Made by a program: the position numbers and the translations under genes. The notes under the pieces were generated by a model. It was not told where the DNA came from. It worked only from the letters and a program-made list of their open reading frames with translations, and ran no database searches. A DNA stretch of 64,000 nt from Marsupella aquatica (taxonomy: Eukaryota > Marchantiophyta): positions 1,302,001-1,366,000 of the forward strand of contig OZ316893.1 in the NCBI GenBank assembly GCA_973895155.1. The letters are read 5' to 3'. Position 1 is the first letter of the stretch; each line of letters starts with the position of its first letter. Shown piece by piece: positions 45,381-57,605 of the stretch.

Positions 45381-45736
45381 GAAGCTCATTGTATTCTCTT
45401 TGTATCCTTTTCCCTCAAGCTAGTCACTTTTACCATTTTTTTAGAATTCAATAGAAAAAATATAAATGTGTAAGGTATGTTTAGGTATTTGTATGCATTA
45501 TCTGGCCTTTATGGTAATAAAATTATATAGACTAAGCTCTCCACAATTTACTCTAGTGCCTCAAGTAGTTTGTTCAATGAGCAAAAGCAAAATTATTCAA
45601 ATTTTTACTCAAGAATATTTTTATGCTTATAATATATAGATCGCAAAAATCCCACAAAAGGGGGAAACAAGCAACACAATCCCCGTGAACCAATATAACA
45701 ATTTTCACTAGGAAAACTGGGTGCGAATCTTGATTT

Positions 45737-45969
45737 TCATAGAGCATTGCTCTTGAGGCGAAATTGTATTTTCCATAGAGTGTCGCTCTTGTGTTAAGGA
45801 GAGGTTTGACTTATTTAGCTGCAACAAAATTATCTCAGATTTTAATCTAAGAGAGTTTGTTGAGAAAACTTATTTTTCATAGAGCATTGCTTTTTCACGA
45901 ATAGCACTTCAATTAATTTCCCACTGCAAAGCTCCAAGAAATGATTTTTCAAAGAGCGTTACTCTTGTT
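45737..45969. repeat. Four copies of a palindromic AGAGC-N3-GCTCT-like motif
   Basis: AGAGCATTGCTCT at 45741, AGAGTGTCGCTCT at 45777, AGAGCATTGCTTT at 45881 and AGAGCGTTACTCT at 45953. Each is preceded by TTTTCA or TTTCCAT-type sequence. The spacings (36, 104, 72) are close to multiples of 36, suggesting a decayed minisatellite. Confidence 0.65.
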
Positions 45970-48900
45970 ACAATAAGCGCTTCCGGTACTTTGCTGTCGC
46001 GGAGGTCTCAAAAATTTCAAATACAATACTAGATGTAAATCTTTGTTTCATTCAATACATATTTTCAGTTCAAGTGTACATAGACTCCTAATGTACTTGA
46101 AATGTAAGTAAACAGCTAATAGAATATTGATTACCTAGATTTTTTCATCATTAAGTGTAAAATGCTTAGTTTATGTGTCACAGTCCATGGGGACGATGGG
46201 AGATAACCTTCAAGTACATCCGAGCTTTGGTTTCCATGAAAAGTCTCATTTTCCAAAATTCTTTAAAACATAACTTCTTTTGGCTAGCTTTGGGCACTAT
46301 CATTACCAACTCTGGGCGCTAGCAAAACAATGTTAACTTATACCAAAATAAACTCATTTTTTCATTTAATTTTTTAAAACTATTATCACCCATTTCCTCA
46401 TTATTAGTAATTGTTTCCTGTTGTTTGTAAATACCTCCTACAACAAGATACAAGAAAGAAAAGTAAGCAAAAAATGAAGAGCAAAAGCAAACAAAAAAGT
46501 TGGAAGCCCACACTCAATGATTGCAAGTGGAGACAATCAGTGAAATTTTATGACTTTTTGAAATCAAGGTACACACAAACACACTTGGAAAGATAGTAGT
46601 AACATGTGTTGAGTCAAGAGCTCAAGGGGTTAATTAAATGTATATTTTGGGGTATCACGTGCAATTCTAACCTAATATAAATAAACCTATTTTATAAAGA
46701 AAATATTCAAAAAATATTTTCAATATTTAATATTAATAACCTATTTTACTTTATAAAAAGTAGATATTAAAGGATAATTAATAAATATGTGTTTATAATA
46801 CCTTCTTTTGTCTCCTATGCTTTTTAAAAATTTAGTTAATTTCTACCAAAAATACATATTTTGGATTGCATGTGATTCCTAAGATTTGTTATAGTCAACC
46901 CCCGAGGTCAAGAGAAACTAAAATAACTTGCTTTGGAAGAATACTCACTCTATTCATGGCAAAAGAGCAAAGAATTGGCTAAAGAGTGCATGTACTCTAG
47001 TACTTCATCTCAAAACTGAAGGATAGGAAGAAACTTAACTCCATAGATTTAACAAATCAATGAGGTATTCATAAATCCTAGCTTAGAGTACTAGATTTGT
47101 TTGATAAACAACATGATTAATCTAGTTTCTTCTTCTTGTCATTTGCAAAATAGTATATAAGGATTGATTACAATAATTAGACTATATAGATTAGACCGGT
47201 CTGCAAAAAGATATACATGGACATGCTCCTTAGTTGTTGAAAAATTAATTTTTTGATTTACAAATGATACCTCCTGACAGAGCAAGTAAGCAACCAAATG
47301 CATTCAAATAATTTAACATTTTTAAGTTTTAAAAATAAAGCAAATAGCAAACATCCCGCAACCTTTAGTGACTCAATAAAAATCTCCAATAAGAAGAACC
47401 TCTTTGGCAGTCTTAGGGGCCTCAATCCAAGAGGTTTCCCATATCACGCGCAAAGTTTTTGAGAAATAAACACCTTCAAACTTAAGCCACTAATTTGATT
47501 TTATGGTAATGTTTACCCCTAATTTAACAGAATATTATTGGAATATTTCCAAATTTGGTCTTAAAAAACACTATGATTCTTATAATTATAAAAAATGGAT
47601 TAAAACAACCCTAATATTTTAAAACTAAATTTTAAATTATTTTACTAAACCCAATTAAAAACCATATATTTATTTGCGCATGATGGGTTGGAAGAAGAGA
47701 AGTGAGGACCTAGGGCCAGCCGTATGCTATTCTATTGTATAGTAAGAACTATCTAATAATAGTTTGACAAATAAATTGCTTTGAAGATGATGTGAAGCCA
47801 GACAATGAAGGAGGAGTGAAAAAAATGAGAAAGCTTGCAATAAATCTTTTGATGTTATATTTTGTATATGTAGTTTACTAATTTTTGATTGATTCTCAAT
47901 GATTTTAAGTACACCAAATTGAGAAAGTCAAGTTAGTTCTAAGTAATGCGTTGGAGTTTGATTTTGATATTAGGTTATTTTGAATCAAAATTTAAAGTGT
48001 AACTCTAAAATTTTGACTGACCTTGAGAGCGGCGCATGTAAAAGCAAGATAGTAGAGTATTGTAAGTTGATCTATTCAGCACATAAGGTGCAAAATTGTA
48101 AGAAAAAATTCAATCATCGATCAAGTTTACAATAATGTAGAATAGCCAAGATATAATAATTTCATGACACAACAAAAGCATAATACAGTCCAAACAACAA
48201 GGCATTTGCAGGATCAAACAAGGGCCAAGAGAATAATGCTCAGTCTATATCTAAGAAAGACTGCAGACAACTCATCTCTTTTAAACCTACTCCAACTACA
48301 TAAAGTCAATCAAGGAAGTCATTGGGCTTGATCAACTTCGTCGTCAAAGGTAGATAGACAATGTTAACCCAAGACAATTCACAAACAAGTGATAACATGA
48401 GCCGCAACACAAATGAGTTGAAGATGTCCAATGAGAGATTGGATTAGAGCTTCATATTATTTTAAAAAACTCTGCATCAAGAAGAGAGATAATATATGAT
48501 TAAGTATAAAATCGATTAAACTACTAATAGATAGTGGAAAATTTTATATGAAGAATATAACTTATTGTAGACATAAAAAAGATTTTTAAAAAATCATAAT
48601 TTTGTAAATTTAGATTGGAACAAATATGTGAACAAAATTTTCATTGCATGTTTTTTTAGATACAGATTTTATTTAGAAAAATAATTTTACTTGTATTAGA
48701 TCATTAAAAAAATTTAAATGAACCAATTTTGTGAATTGAATAAATTTTACTGATTTTTTTAATACTGAAAAAGACTTTCAAAGATGAGCACCAAGATATC
48801 CTATAGTTTTGAGCAAGATTTATTGTAGCACAGTGCATCAAAATGTCAATACATCAATTTGGACAAAATCCTAGAAGACATTGTAGAGAAGGTTGAGTTA

Positions 48901-49849
48901 CTATTATCAACTATGATATTTACATATCACTTATGGATGGAGATGCATTTTTTTTAGGAAAAGTGATAGGCATGTACCTTCACTACAAAGTTTGGTAATG
49001 GATCCTCTGTATGTAGTTGCCTTGATATTAAATAAAAAATTGAGAAAAGGATTTGCAGATGTTAAGAGATGCAACCTTTTGAGTCAAGAATGAGGTAAAT
49101 TATTTTCCGAAAGTATTGCTTCTAAATGTGTTGATTGATCATACACAAGTTGTAGGCTTGGTTGTATGGTGTTTTATAAGTTTTTTTATATGTATATTTA
49201 AGTAAACCATCAGATTTTTTTTTTAATTTTTACATTTTAATTTGTATTAAAGTCATGCTCAAAGTGCATGTTATGTTGCTTTTTGCAATGTTACAACCTC
49301 ACAACCTGGATTGATGATATGTATTGAAAAGGAAATAACAACTATATATGTACAAAAAGTTTAGTATAAATCATTAAAGGTAAATAAAGTTTAGTGTGCA
49401 TTGGACACTACCTTCCTATCATAAGTTGAACAGCAAAAATGTACTCTTGATCAACCACAAAACACTACTTCAAACACTTCACTATCAGGTTGGATTGCAG
49501 AGAGAGAGCTGTGATTCACATAGCACTTTTGCAATGATATTTGTAGTGAATGTCACTATTCTATTGTTATCAAAAAATAATAATTTTATATGTTTTATTA
49601 AGTTATATATTCCATGGTGGTGACTATAGTGAATTAGTTCGTGGACCCCCACCTGTTTTTATTCGATTGAGATTGAAAAGTGGATAGTTATTGATACAAA
49701 TAAAAATGTGTTAAAAAGTAGATAGTTATTGATATAGATAAATATGTTTCGGACAATGGGTATCTTTATTGGGACTTGTCATTTGTTTTTGCATGATACA
49801 CCACATTGTTCTGAAAAATGAAACTTGTACTACATCATGGAAACAATTG
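45970..49849. other. AT-rich intergenic sequence, no gene seen
   Basis: Nearly 4 kb of very AT-rich sequence with no open frame over 78 codons and no recognised element. It is probably old, heavily mutated spacer. Confidence 0.6.
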
Positions 49850-50719
49850 TCACATCGCGTTGAATTTCCGCTTGGATGTGGTGGGTTGTTCTGTTGTTGT
49901 TTGGGCAGGGACGTCAGATAGCAGCCCCTGGTCGTTGCTCCTCCTCAGCCTGTCGATCAGGGACTGGGATTGCTGATGTGTCAGCCCTACCAACATATCA
50001 AGTGGCATCTTGAAATCATGCCTCAATCTGGTCAGTTACTCTAGACGAGCTCCCTTTGTGACCTGGATGTACTCACGCATCCCGTCCTTGTAAGTGAGCT
50101 GGTCTTCCTCGAACGGAACTGCCATGTACCTAAGAATCTCCTTCATGACACCTGCATTTGTTTTCAACACGGAGTTAGTGCTTAATGTGTGCATGAGATG
50201 GTTTAATTCATTTTTTATTGGGGGTTTTCTCTTTGTGCTTACCAGTCGCCGGTTTATCTCTCTAATGATCATAGAAGTCGGCCTTGAACACTTTCCTCTC
50301 CTCGATCATCTTCGACAGTTCTCTCCTCTTGATCCCATTCACCATCTCAATTGTCTCGATTCCGAGACCGTTGCCGAAAGCAATTTGTTTAGCCGTTACC
50401 TCCTCGTCAGTCCGAAAGTCATCCGACGGCAGCTCTCTCATGATCATCCTTGCCATCTCCACGGCTGTCATGGGCTGCAAAGGAAAGACGTGAACAATGT
50501 GTTAGAACAATAGTGCCCGTCAATGTTAATGAATCTTGCAACTTTTGTATCATCATTTCATTATATATCGCTTGCATCAACAAGGTGAAGTATGATGTGG
50601 ACACTGTTTACCTGAACTGTTGTAGGACTAGCGCTTGTCGGATTGCTATTTGCGCCTGTCATTGTTTCTCGTTGTTGTTGTGATGCCTTCGCTGCCTTGT
50701 TGCCTTTGGTGGTCGACAT
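49850..50719 (-). pseudogene. Three-exon accessory gene at the 3' end of the Helitron, two in-frame stops
   Basis: Exon 1 (50719-50612) starts MSTTKGNKAAKASQQQ and ends SPTTVQ at a GTAAAC donor. Exon 2 (50474-50243) starts PMTAVEMARM after TTTGCAG and ends at CTG/GTAAGC. Exon 3 (50151-49850) starts VMKEILRYMAVPFEED after ATGCAG and ends SKRKFNAM. The exons join to 642 nt, exactly 214 codons including the stop, and both introns (137 and 91 bp) have GT-AG ends. Two stops interrupt it: TAG at 50264-50262 (after FYDH) and TAA near 50036 (after GARLE). I recognise no domain; it is charged and mostly helical. It overlaps the last 74 bp of the helicase frame in another frame. It may be a Helitron accessory protein, or the gene's downstream neighbour captured by the element. 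Confidence 0.6.
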
Positions 50720-53700
50720 CTGCTTGTTGAACACGACGAATTGGTAAGTGGAACACTTTGAAGTCCGGCGGCGTAAGATCTCCAACAATGCGCATGAATG
50801 CTCTATTTGTGACCCTACTCAACATAACGTACACCAGTCCCGGTATGAATGCACTGTTTATTTCTAGCATGACCTTGCCCGCTAGTGTGAAACCTTGGCT
50901 CTTGTGACCTGTTATAGCGTATCCGAGCATGAGAGGGAAAGTGGATTCCCGATGGGTTTGCTGTCCCGAGATGAACTTGTTCTCGTGAACCGTGCGGTTG
51001 ATCTTTACGAGGCAGTGGTTGAAAGACATTCTCACAAAAATTGACATTTTGCCTTCGGCTTCTGTAGTGATTTTCTCCACGATTCCTCCGTTGCCGTTCG
51101 CGGCCTGCTTGGAGAGGTCGATGTTGTGTGTGAGAATCACCTTGCATCCGATTGCAACGTTCGTCAGTGTGTGGAAGGAGGGATCTTGTATCCAAGGCCG
51201 GGTGGATTCGTCTGAAGGGGCATTGGTGAGTATTGGGACGGGCACGATCTCTTGGCGTGGAAAATATCTCCGTAATGCCCGTTCATTGTAGTTGTTGACT
51301 GTTTCTCTATGTGTGCATATCACGGTCATCGAGGCATCGATGAAATCATGGGCTTCTTGTTTGGACATGTAACAACGTCCCAGGCACTCATCGATCGATT
51401 CTTGGGTAGGGAGGCCTGTGCGGATGTTGTTAAGGAACTTCATGAACTCCCGATCTGTGCTCTATCTGAGCACAGTGCTGAGGTGAAATTTCTGCATGGT
51501 CTCAAAATATGGCGAGGACGAGAGGTGGCACGACCTGCATATGTCGTTGGTGTGGTGGGTGCAAACCGGAGGCAATTGGCACATGTCTCCGACCAGGATG
51601 ACCGTCTTATTTTGGAACGGGTCAGATGAGCGGTCCTCGTCTTGGAGTGTCTCGTGTAGTCTTGTGGAGACGCAACGCAACAGTCTGGGTGTCAGCATGC
51701 TCGCCTCGTCTATGATGAACACGTCATTGTTCCTCAAGATGCGGTATTGGGAACTGGTGATGTGCAGAGGCCTGAGCTCTCCTTGTATTGGAATGCTGAA
51801 TAAGGCATGCATTGTCACCGCGTCCGCGTGAAGGTTTATGGCAGCCGCGCCCGTGGTGGCACACATCTTCACCTTCCTCCCTTTATATGTCCAGTATTTG
51901 TTCATGAAAGAGATGAAGAAAGTCTTGCCGGATCCCGGATTTCCATCAATCATGAACATACCGCTCTTGACATCCTTGAGTGCCTCAAACACTCTGATTT
52001 GGTCCGAAGTCAAGTTGACGGTCGGGAGAGTTTTGTCATTGAGCACCGCGCCAATCGGTTTCTCTACGGTGACGGTGGGGACCGCTTGGAATGTGGCCGC
52101 GTCGTTGAAAATTTGGTGGGGAAGCTTTTCGTTCAGCTCTTGTAGCAGGTGGGATGTGTGGTGGGTGGAGTAGAGGTGCGATGCACAATAATCAAGCACC
52201 AACTTGTGTACGTTGTTGACGCTGGTTATCAACTTGCGGTGTATGCACTCGTGCAAGTAGCTCCACGTCTCGCTTATGGGCCTGAGGAGAATCTCGCCTT
52301 CTGCACGGAATCTCACGACCTTCAGGAGGTAGTCGTAGAAGAAGCCGTTCATCTTGTATACTGGATGATACTCCGAAAATTGCACGAGCCGATCCGTCCG
52401 ATACACAAAATTGCCTTGCAAATCCCTACCGACGTAGTCTTTGGTGGTGCTTTTCTTATTGGTGAAGACCTCATGGTTGGTGAAGTAGTCGTAGAAGGAC
52501 ATTGCAAACATGTCCTCGGGCCTCTGTGCATAGAGTCTGGTGGGATGCAAACATATCCCCGAGGACTTACGGTAGATGGCGGACCTCAGTTCCGGAGGCG
52601 ACGAGTCCATGAATGCCACTATTTCCGAGCGATGGATGATGCTGATTTTGAGGCACGTCAAGGCCGCCTCCATGGCACACACGCTCCGAGACACGACGGC
52701 TCCGCTGACGAGCTTGAGTTGGACTTCAGACAGGTCCTCGAGTCCTAGAGTGCGCGCATCGTTTGCATTGAGCTGGAGTGATCCCAAGGGCTCGCATTTG
52801 ATCGCATACTTGAGCAAATAGAATGACCAGGCCGCATTTGTGATGCGCTGCAGGTTCATGTGCGCGCCCCACAATAGCAACACGAGCGGGTGGTATGGCA
52901 TGACATTTTGGTGATGGTCGCTTGGCCTATGGTACCTCCATTTCCCCGTGGCGGGGTCGATGGCCGCATCTTTGTCGAGGTGAGTTTCTTGGGGGAAACC
53001 CAACTTGCAGTACTTGAGGCCGGTTTGGGAATGCCTTTGCAAGCACAAACCCTCCTTGCAGTAGTGAAGTTGTTTCGTCACCACGTTGCGATACAGGGTC
53101 TTTTCTTCAAGTCCATTCGGCTCTTCAAATCTTCCAGATGTCGAGTCGAATCTGCCAGGGATGAATGCGGAAATTTTGTTTGTGACTCGATCGACGTCGC
53201 AATCCTTGACCCATAGCACCATGTGGGCGTGGAGTGATCCACGGCCCTGCAACTCGTACTTGATGATGTAGTGGATCACATTTCCAATTATGGCGCGTTT
53301 CGACAAAATATAATCCCTGAAAAAACGTTGGATTCGTTCGTGGAAGAGCACGGCGCATTCGACAGGACAATCTTTCCATGAGAAGGTCGGATTCATCCTC
53401 TTCACAAGGTTCTCGAGGTCGGCGATCTCAGGCCAACGGGTGTCGCTAAGCTCATCGCAAGTGAGCGTGAGGAAGAAATGGGGCAGTCCCCATTTTCTCA
53501 CCATGCACTTGAGGTCGTCGATGTGTCTTTCGTGCCAAGCCGGGCTCCCAGGAACGGCCTGCATGATTGTCTTTTTTATCAGCATTTTGTATATTTCCTT
53601 CTCGCTAAAGTGGGGGCACTTCTCCTTGATCTGCATGTATTCCTTGTCGATTACTATCGTTCTGCTCATGCTTGCTACTTGGCTGGCCTGTCGCAATTGG

Positions 53701-54815
53701 TACATGATAAGCATGTACGGCTTGTACAAAGTGAATATGCTGAACAATTGTTGTGTCCTCTATTTCATGTAGTCGATCAAGCTGAGTTGTCCTCGATGGA
53801 AACCCCTTGAGTGGACGAACAAGAACGGGAACATTGCATTTTCCAATGTCAATTGTGGATCGTTCGATAGTCCTTCCGCGTCGGTGTTGACGCTCTCTTC
53901 GGAGCACATTCTCTTGCGGTCGTACACGGTGCCGGAACGAAAGACCTGGTACTTGCGCTTGTGTGAAGTCGGGATCCTGTACTGCACATCTTGGAGGATG
54001 TGCAGGTCGGGGTCGAATGTGTCAAAGTTCATGGATCTCGTGGTGATTCCCTTTGCCCTCTTGTCTTTGATGATGTTCTCTACTCCGTCGGAACTTAGGA
54101 TGCACAGTCCCAGTGACGGGTCTGGCAACTCGACCAATGAACGTATCTTCTGAAAAGTTGGTTGGTCGTCAAATTGAGTTCCATGACCTTGTATATCTGT
54201 TGCATGATCTCCTCTTGATTATTGCACTCTAGCGTGTCGAGATTCCAGGATATGAGCAGGTTGTCAAGGAGGCTTTCCTTTTTGTAGAAGCTAGAGTGGA
54301 AGCCATTGTACTTTTGTATGATGCCTAATCGAGAATCGATTAGCGAGAGCAATTGCATGTACAACGGCTTCGCGGCTAGGATGTCGATCGCATATTGCGG
54401 AGATATGAAGGAGTTTATCTTGATACGGGCGGGGTTTCGCACGCAAGTCACGCACACGTTGATTGTTCCATCTTGGTTCTCAATGTACTGGTTGACAAAT
54501 GCGTTGCATATGCCGTACGGCGTCATGTTCACCTTTGGTACAGTGGTGAATGTTTTGTCGATCCTCTGAGTGTTTCCGTATCGAACTAGTCCGCACATCC
54601 CGCACACCTTCATGCCTTAGATTGTCTTTTGGCAGATGGCTCTCCATTCTTGGAGATAAAATGGGGCTGAGGCCCATCCTTGACATAACGGACTCAGTGA
54701 CTTGGCACAGGTGTTTATTGCACGCCTTCGTGCGGCATGTCTCTTCTCGGACATTGTATGCCGTGACATTTTTGGGGAGACCTATGCAAAGGATTATGAA
54801 CTCGTGAATTTTCTT
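50646..54815 (-). pseudogene. Helitron Rep/Pif1-like helicase, broken by stops and frameshifts
   Basis: In intact form this protein nicks and unwinds DNA for rolling-circle transposition. The N-terminal part (54815-54620, then 54613-54095, then 54137-53760) contains cysteine pairs (CGMCG, CVTC) and runs through two frameshifts, near 54610 and 54130. A TAG at 53762-53760 separates it from the 761-codon core (53747-51462). The core has HFFLTLTC, the HUH motif LHAHMVLW (about 53230), and the two-tyrosine FYLLKYAIK (about 52800-52826). It also has Pif1 Walker A GNPGSGKT (51944-51921) and Walker B FIIDEAS. A TAG at 51464-51462, in place of an expected Gln codon, precedes the last part (51443-50646), which has PLMLGYAITGHKSQGFTL and VMLSRVTN. 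All catalytic motifs remain readable. Confidence 0.9.
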
Positions 54816-54879
54816 AGCTAGGGTCCATCCAAAATTCGCTCAATGAAATTCCAGAAACGAGACTTGTTTATCACAATCT

Positions 54880-55260
54880 CGTAGTTCCAAGAAGATTTGG
54901 TTGCTTGGCTCCAACCCAAGTTAGTAGAGCGCCAAACACCTCTTCAAAGTCATGCCATAAACACTACTCAAAGGTCATGCCACTCATGAAGCAGGCGGCC
55001 GCGCCTGTATCCACCAACGCAACACCCAAATTACCGTTAGAACTTGTGACATTCACAAAAATTGGCTTGTCAGGATTTATTGTCATAACCTTACGTAATT
55101 TCTCTCGCAACAACACCTTCTCTCCAACAGGCATATCCCCTACAAGGACCTCATCAACTACTAAGGGTTTGGTCAGAGCAATACTTAAATTATTGCCCTT
55201 TTGCCCTCCATCTTCGCTCGGCTTGCCACCTTTGGTGGAACAATCCTTACTTCAATGATG
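54880..55260 (-). pseudogene. Ty3/gypsy gag-pol fragment: zinc knuckle and retropepsin
   Basis: Read on the minus strand, CGAMGHH, a stop and SKDCSTKGG form a damaged CCHC zinc knuckle. Linker sequence (GDMPVGEKVLLREKL) follows, then VALVDTGAAACFMSG, the aspartic protease active site (DTGA). Stops follow it. This is only the junction of gag and protease of an old LTR retrotransposon; the flanking polymerase is absent here. Confidence 0.75.
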
Positions 55261-55825
55261 ACCCATGGCGCCACACGTGAATCACTATAAAGTTGTGCAG
55301 TTGTGTATGTAGGGTCTCTTGCCCCGTCGGGATACACACCAACTGGTTTTGATAATAAGTGATGAGCTTTTGGATATCACCCCTAAAGCTCATTTACCAA
55401 GACTTGTACCAAGTCAAGGCATAGTTCTCCTAGGTATTTCGGTTAGAGCATTACTTCATGCCCTTCTGCCCTCCATCTCCGCTCAGCTTGCCACCTTTGG
55501 TGGAACAATCCTTACTTTGATGACCCATGACGCCACACGTGAATCACTAGAAAGTTGTGCAGTTGTGTATGTAGTGTCTCTTGCCCCGTCGGGATACTCA
55601 CCAACTGGTTTTGATAATAAGCTCATTTACGTTACACATCTCTAACCGTGCCGCTCTAGGTACTTAGTGGTGACAGAAAGTGGTGACATGAGCACGAAGA
55701 CCCTCAACTAGGTTTTCCCAAGTTAATGGCAAGGAGGAGTCCTCTTGCGACTTCTTCCAAGACTTGTACCAAGTCAAGGCATAGTTCTCCCAGTTTTGGG
55801 TATCACCCCTAAAGCTGAATCAAGA
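55170..55825. repeat. Duplicated, scrambled retrotransposon segment
   Basis: GCTTGCCACCTTTGGTGGAA at 55221 recurs at 55486 (offset 265) with the flanking CCCGTCGGGATAC and CACCAACTGGTTTTG. The second copy retains an undamaged CCHC knuckle (CGVMGHQSKDC, minus strand). AAGACTTGTACCAAGTCAAG occurs near 55397 and 55758, so pieces have been shuffled. Confidence 0.8.
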
Positions 55826-55868
55826 AATTTGTCCAAGACGATGATCCCAACCGGGATCAAGTCTTGCG

Positions 55869-56084
55869 TTTGGACGCTATGCTGGTGAGGACGCTAAGGA
55901 GTTTGAGGTGGAGGCAATTCTATACGTTCGTTACAAACGCAAGTTGGGAAGGCAAATCTTAGAGTATTTGGTGAAGTGGGCTGGTTATGACCAGGCCGAG
56001 AATAATTGGCAACCGGAAGAAAATTTGGGTAATGCCTCAGAGATCTTTGGAAGCTATCGTAAGCGAAGCGGCCTACCGCCTTAG
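55869..56084 (+). pseudogene. Chromodomain (integrase C-terminus) of a gypsy chromovirus
   Basis: A 71-residue open stretch ending in TAG reads FEVEAILYVRYKRK, LEYLVKWAGYDQAENNWQPE and NASEIFGSYRKR. This is a canonical chromodomain with the aromatic residues Y, W and W. In chromoviruses this sits at the integrase C-terminus and guides insertion into heterochromatin. It is on the strand opposite to the nearby gag/protease piece, so the two do not form one element as they lie. The integrase core is missing. Confidence 0.82.
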
Positions 56085-56429
56085 TTTGTGAATTGGTACA
56101 GGTAACTATAGAACCTTGTAATCTAATCTAATGAATTATATAGGTTTAATACTCAGTCAATATAAAGATATATTTGTATATATATGTATATATTAAAATA
56201 TTTCTTCATGTTCTTTACGAAGTGAGGATCTTTGTTGCAATTCAAAATTGTAATGACAAAAAGCAATTCAGACATGGCTATGATTTGGAGTTGGTCTGGA
56301 TTTGAAGCACACTAAACCGTCTTAAAGGACCGCAACAGAGTAAATGCCAAATTAAATAACCAAAAGTTATATTAGAAAATAGCAAGGAGTTTAGGGTTCA
56401 AGAATCATGTTAGACACCACACAAAAAGC

Positions 56430-57605
56430 AGGAAGAACTTGAAGTCAGGAGACAGCAAACCTGTATGTAGAAGCGTTGTTTAACTTATTTGGAGCTTCTC
56501 TTCTCTAGGTAACTTGAAAACTCACGTCCAACTTCCCGAACACCATTAAGTAAGTCGGCCGACACACCATGCCCTTTCTGCAAGAAGACTTGTGTGAGTA
56601 CCAAACAAACTTTCCATTAGATAAAGTGTCCACCTCTAGTAAGTTACACTAACTAGGCCTCTTACCCAAGACTCCTTGAAACTAGAGATATGAAGGAAGA
56701 AAAAGCTTGCACGGAAACAATTCTAAGTATGCTTTAATTTGGGTTCATCTTTGCCCATCTAGAACTTCTTTGTTCACCCTCCCCCATACTATTTTTTTTA
56801 AAGTCAGGAGACATCAAACCTGTATGTAGAAGCGTTGTTTAACTTATTCGGAGCTTCTCTTCTCTAGGTAACTTGAAAACTCACGTCCAACTTCCTGAAC
56901 ACCATTTAGTAAGTCGGCCGACACACCATGACCTTTCTGCAAAAATTGTGTGAGTACCAAACAAACGTTCCATTAGATAAAGTGTCCATCTCTAGTAAGT
57001 TACACTAACTAGGCCTCTTACCCAAGACTCCTTGAAACTAGAGATATGAAGAAAGAAAAAGCTTGCACGGAAGCAATTCTCAGTATGCTTTAATTTGGGT
57101 TCATCTTTGCCCAATCTAGTTCTTTGTCCACCCTCCCCCATACTGTTTTTTTGTTATCTTCATTTTTTAAGTTCTGTGATTATTAAAGACTCATTATCAG
57201 TTTTGTCTTTATTGGGAGTTGCCAAATCTAGACCATAGGCCTTAAGTATCTTTGCAAATTTTTAGTAAGATAGCTTAGCCTATAAAATACATCTCACATA
57301 AAATTGTGACTCACTTAAGTTTATTTCAGGTGTCAACCTAATTATAAATTTCAGTCTAGTTATAGGCTCTAAGTATACTGTTTTTTTTAAGTCAGGAGAC
57401 ATCAAACCTGTATGTAGAAGTGTTGTTTAACTTATTCGGAGCTTCTCTTCTCTAGGTAACTTGAAAACTCACGTCCAACTTCCCGAACACCATTTAGTAA
57501 GTCGGCCTATAAAATACATCCCACATAAAATTGTGACTCACTTAAGTTTATTTCAGGTGTCAATCTAATTATAAATTTCAGTCTAATTATAGTCTCTAAG
57601 TGTAG
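56430..57605. repeat. Repeat array with two interleaved units
   Basis: A unit starting AAGTCAGGAGACANCAAACC and including CTTCTCTTCTCTAGGTAACT occurs at about 56434, 56797 and 57388, the first two about 363 bp apart. A second unit, CACATAAAATTGTGACTCAC plus AAGTTTATTTCAGGTGTCAA, occurs at about 57294 and 57523. It lies directly after the chromodomain stop and may derive from an LTR or 3' region of that retrotransposon. Confidence 0.8.

Larger units (their letters stand above)
49850..54815 (-). mobile_element. Decayed Helitron (rolling-circle transposon)
   Basis: The replication-initiator and helicase protein plus a spliced downstream gene occupy this stretch on the minus strand. The 5' limit is where Helitron-like protein sequence stops (about 54815) and retrotransposon sequence starts. 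The TC start and the hairpin plus CTRR end typical of Helitrons could not be located by eye, so the outer boundaries are uncertain. Confidence 0.75.

Noticed and set aside
44536-45454. Open frames of 200 and 298 codons at the right end of the hAT element
   Set aside because: They translate the pyrimidine- and G/C-rich subterminal repeat; the composition is repetitive and neither frame has a domain.
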